64,000 bases of DNA from Turritopsis dohrnii (Eukaryota; Cnidaria; Hydrozoa; Anthoathecata; Oceaniidae). The notes under the pieces were generated by a model that was not told the origin of the DNA, made no database searches, and saw nothing but the letters and a program-made list of their open reading frames with translations. Each line of letters opens with the position of its first letter. Positions within the stretch are counted from its first letter, which is position 1. The stretch covers positions 248,001 through 312,000 of the forward strand of contig BQMF02000024.1 of assembly GCA_027922465.2 (NCBI GenBank), written 5' to 3'. This document shows positions 62,735 through 64,000 of this stretch, piece after piece. The position numbers were made by a program, and so were the translations under genes.

Positions 62735-62860
62735 ATCGGTAGAAAATTCGTCGGTGAAAAAATTCGTCGGCAAAAAATATTCGTCGGCAAAAAATTTCGT
62801 CACTTGCCAATAATTTCGTCACTTTTTGCTGAAGAATATTTTTCGCCGACGATTTTTTTT
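62735..62860. repeat. ATTCGTCGGCAAAAAAT repeats
   Basis: Three direct copies of a 17-base word, AAATTCGTCGGCAAAAA with variants, and an inverted one (ATTTTTCGCCGACGA) about 60 bases on. Confidence 0.75.
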
Positions 62861-62931
62861 CTGCACTTTTTAAGTAAAGAGGATATAATTATTTTTTACT
62901 AAATTGACTTTTTTTCTTAAAAACAGAACGA

Positions 62932-63516
62932 TTAATCTAAAATTATAACATCGTTTTCCGCGGTTTCTTTTTCCGCGCTTTCTTTTTCCAATCTTTCTTT
63001 TTCCATGCTTTCTTCTTCTTGTGTTTTTTCCGTTTCATCATCTTCGATGTCAAGCTCGAAATCACTAAATTCATCGTCTGAGGAGGTTTCTTCATATATG
63101 ATACCCGTATAATACGTATAGAAATCTTCTATGAAACCTTTTAGTTTGTCCATTGTTTCTGGATCTGGGCAAGAGAAACGTAACAAAAGTGGCACTTCGA
63201 GTCCTCCAGCGGGGATAGGCGAAGGTTTGTAATTCAAGGAGGTCAAAACGCCATCGACAGTTCCCTGCTCTTCTTTTATGAAGAAATAGATGTATCTTGA
63301 TAGTTCACAAGGAACATGACCTACTGTTTTCCATCCATTAAAATAAGAATGTTTTGCTTTTACCGCACAAGTATATGGGTCAATATCTGTTGATTCTTTT
63401 GACGTTTCCAATTCTACTTTGACTTGCTCTTTTACTTTTGCGTTAGACCACGTAGTATCCTTGTATACATGATAACCACGTGAAGCAATCACTGCTTTGT
63501 ATTCAAGTCGATACAT
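62932..63516 (-). CDS. HIRAN-like domain protein with acidic tail
   Basis: 194 residues from the ATG at 63516-63514; the frame is open upstream to 63609 without another ATG. The start MYRLEYKAVIASRGYHVYKD, then D-I-D-P-Y-T-C-A-V and TVGHVPCELSRYIYFF, follow the HIRAN layout (G.H.Y, a D-x-x-x-x-A-V turn, and a GHxP before a helix), closed by GGLEVPLLLRF. HIRAN domains bind DNA 3' ends in HLTF-type helicases; similar stand-alone proteins are common in cnidarian gene sets, often close to transposons. Residues from about 145 on are acidic and Lys/Glu-rich (SSDDEFSDFELDIEDDE), probably disordered. It is divergent from the next gene with about 260 bases between starts. The HIRAN call rests on pattern recognition only. 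Confidence 0.65.
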   Translation of the reverse strand: MYRLEYKAVIASRGYHVYKDTTWSNAKVKEQVKVELETSKESTDIDPYTCAVKAKHSYFNGWKTVGHVPCELSRYIYFFIKEEQGTVDGVLTSLNYKPSPIPAGGLEVPLLLRFSCPDPETMDKLKGFIEDFYTYYTGIIYEETSSDDEFSDFELDIEDDETEKTQEEESMEKERLEKESAEKETAENDVIILD

Positions 63517-63780
63517 CTTAGTAGAATCACACACTATCCACACACTATCTGTTTTTGTTTTGAAAAGATGGCGTGGCTTTGGTAAAAGCTGGAAAAGCAA
63601 GACAATCAAATAAAAAATCTTTTCGAACGGCGTGTATATTTCATTCTAATTTTATTGTCTAGTGTCTGGTCTCGGTGTCTCGTGTTTTACGTTTCTATTG
63701 TCTTTTTAAAAACATTCGATCGACCGAAGAGCAAAACAAAAGCAAAAATTCTTGATGTCTTGTCTCTTTCGTATGAAAAC

Positions 63781-64000
63781 ATGGCCTCGGTGAAGGATGT
63801 TCGGACATACTTCCAGCGTAAAGAAACCGAAAGTAAGAAGAAAACAGATAAACAAAAACCGAATACAAGTATCATTTAAAGTGCTACTAACCTGACGAAC
63901 GAAGGAGAATTAGATTCAATCGAAAAAGAAGTGAAAAAGTCAGTCGCACAGCGAAAGAATTATCTATCAATACCAAAACATGTGCGTGTTGAAGTTGGAA
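63781..64000 (+). pseudogene. 5' part of a possible transposase gene, interrupted, runs off window
   Basis: Plus strand: MASVKDVRTYFQRKETESKK from the ATG at 63781, a TAA at 63877-63879, then in the same frame LTNEGELDSIEKEVKKSVAQ and LSIPKHVRVEVG to the window end. The frame on both sides of the stop looks coding (charged, no bias break), so either the stop is a lesion or it lies in an unrecognised intron. The style recalls N-termini of pogo-like elements of cnidarians, where such a segment precedes a helix-turn-helix, but too little is visible. Confidence 0.3.

Larger units (their letters stand above)
62458..64000 (-). mobile_element. Second Helitron-like element, 3' end only; runs off the window
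   Basis: Copy A at 27240 is uninterrupted, while copy B changes abruptly after AGAATATAA to CTAGCATGTAGCTTTAGCTA. On the minus strand this is a short hairpin (TAGCTAAAGCTA), then CATG and CTAG, followed by T in the target, which suits a Helitron 3' end. The empty site has A next to T. No 5' end (ATATATAGA-like on plus) appears before 64000. The alternative is that the duplication simply ends here. Confidence 0.5.

Noticed and set aside
63655..63780. Upstream extension of the plus-strand frame before the ATG at 63781
   Set aside because: Hydrophobic, with no similarity to element proteins. The ATG at 63781 opens a charged segment that looks more like a real N-terminus.

Overview
This is AT-rich animal nuclear DNA. 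It carries spliced genes with GT-AG introns, a 2A-bearing CR1/L2-type LINE, pogo, Kolobok, mariner and Harbinger relics, tRNA-derived SINEs and Helitron/Helentron elements. The mix, plus a HIRAN-like protein and a HEEAD/GCDT-motif family that I know mainly from cnidarian gene sets, suggests a cnidarian, perhaps a hydrozoan. The species is inference. There is no sign of prokaryotic organisation.

The dominant structure is one long segment present twice in direct orientation. Copy A is 1-27239 (its left end lies outside the window) and copy B is 34737-62457. They differ by few substitutions (about six counted by eye in the first 900 bp) and by a set of clean insertions. Because A and B act as filled and empty sites for each other, several mobile elements can be delimited to the base: a 7.3-kb insert with an intact LINE in A, a SINE in A, a 719-bp TIR element in B, an 889-bp GACGTC-rich MITE in B, and a 6,827-bp Helentron-like element in B inserted between two T residues without target duplication. 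A joined pair of haplotypes is a real alternative to a true tandem duplication.

Shared content of the two copies, left to right: foldback MITEs and low-complexity repeats; a candidate small two-exon minus-strand gene (3.3-3.6 and 38.1-38.4 kb); a long perfect-arm hairpin (7.6 and 42.1 kb); a candidate plus-strand exon (8.2 and 42.6 kb); a decayed minus-strand gene of the HEEAD/GCDT family (18.2-19.5 and 45.3-46.6 kb) with the same lesions in both copies; an internally deleted pogo/Tigger element (20.5-22.5 and 48.4-50.0 kb); a TTAA-flanked Kolobok-like element; and a two-exon METTL27/WBSCR27-like methyltransferase gene (25.7-26.6 and 54.1-55.0 kb), intact in both copies and the clearest host gene here.

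The spacer (27.24-34.1 kb) holds a mariner-type element, a Harbinger fragment, another TIR element, a long (CAT)n tract and a roughly 128-bp satellite of about nine copies. To the right of copy B a second Helitron-like 3' end starts at 62458. Inside it are a HIRAN-like gene (minus) and a divergently oriented, broken start of a possible transposase gene (plus) that runs off the window. These two are the best candidates for unusual element cargo.
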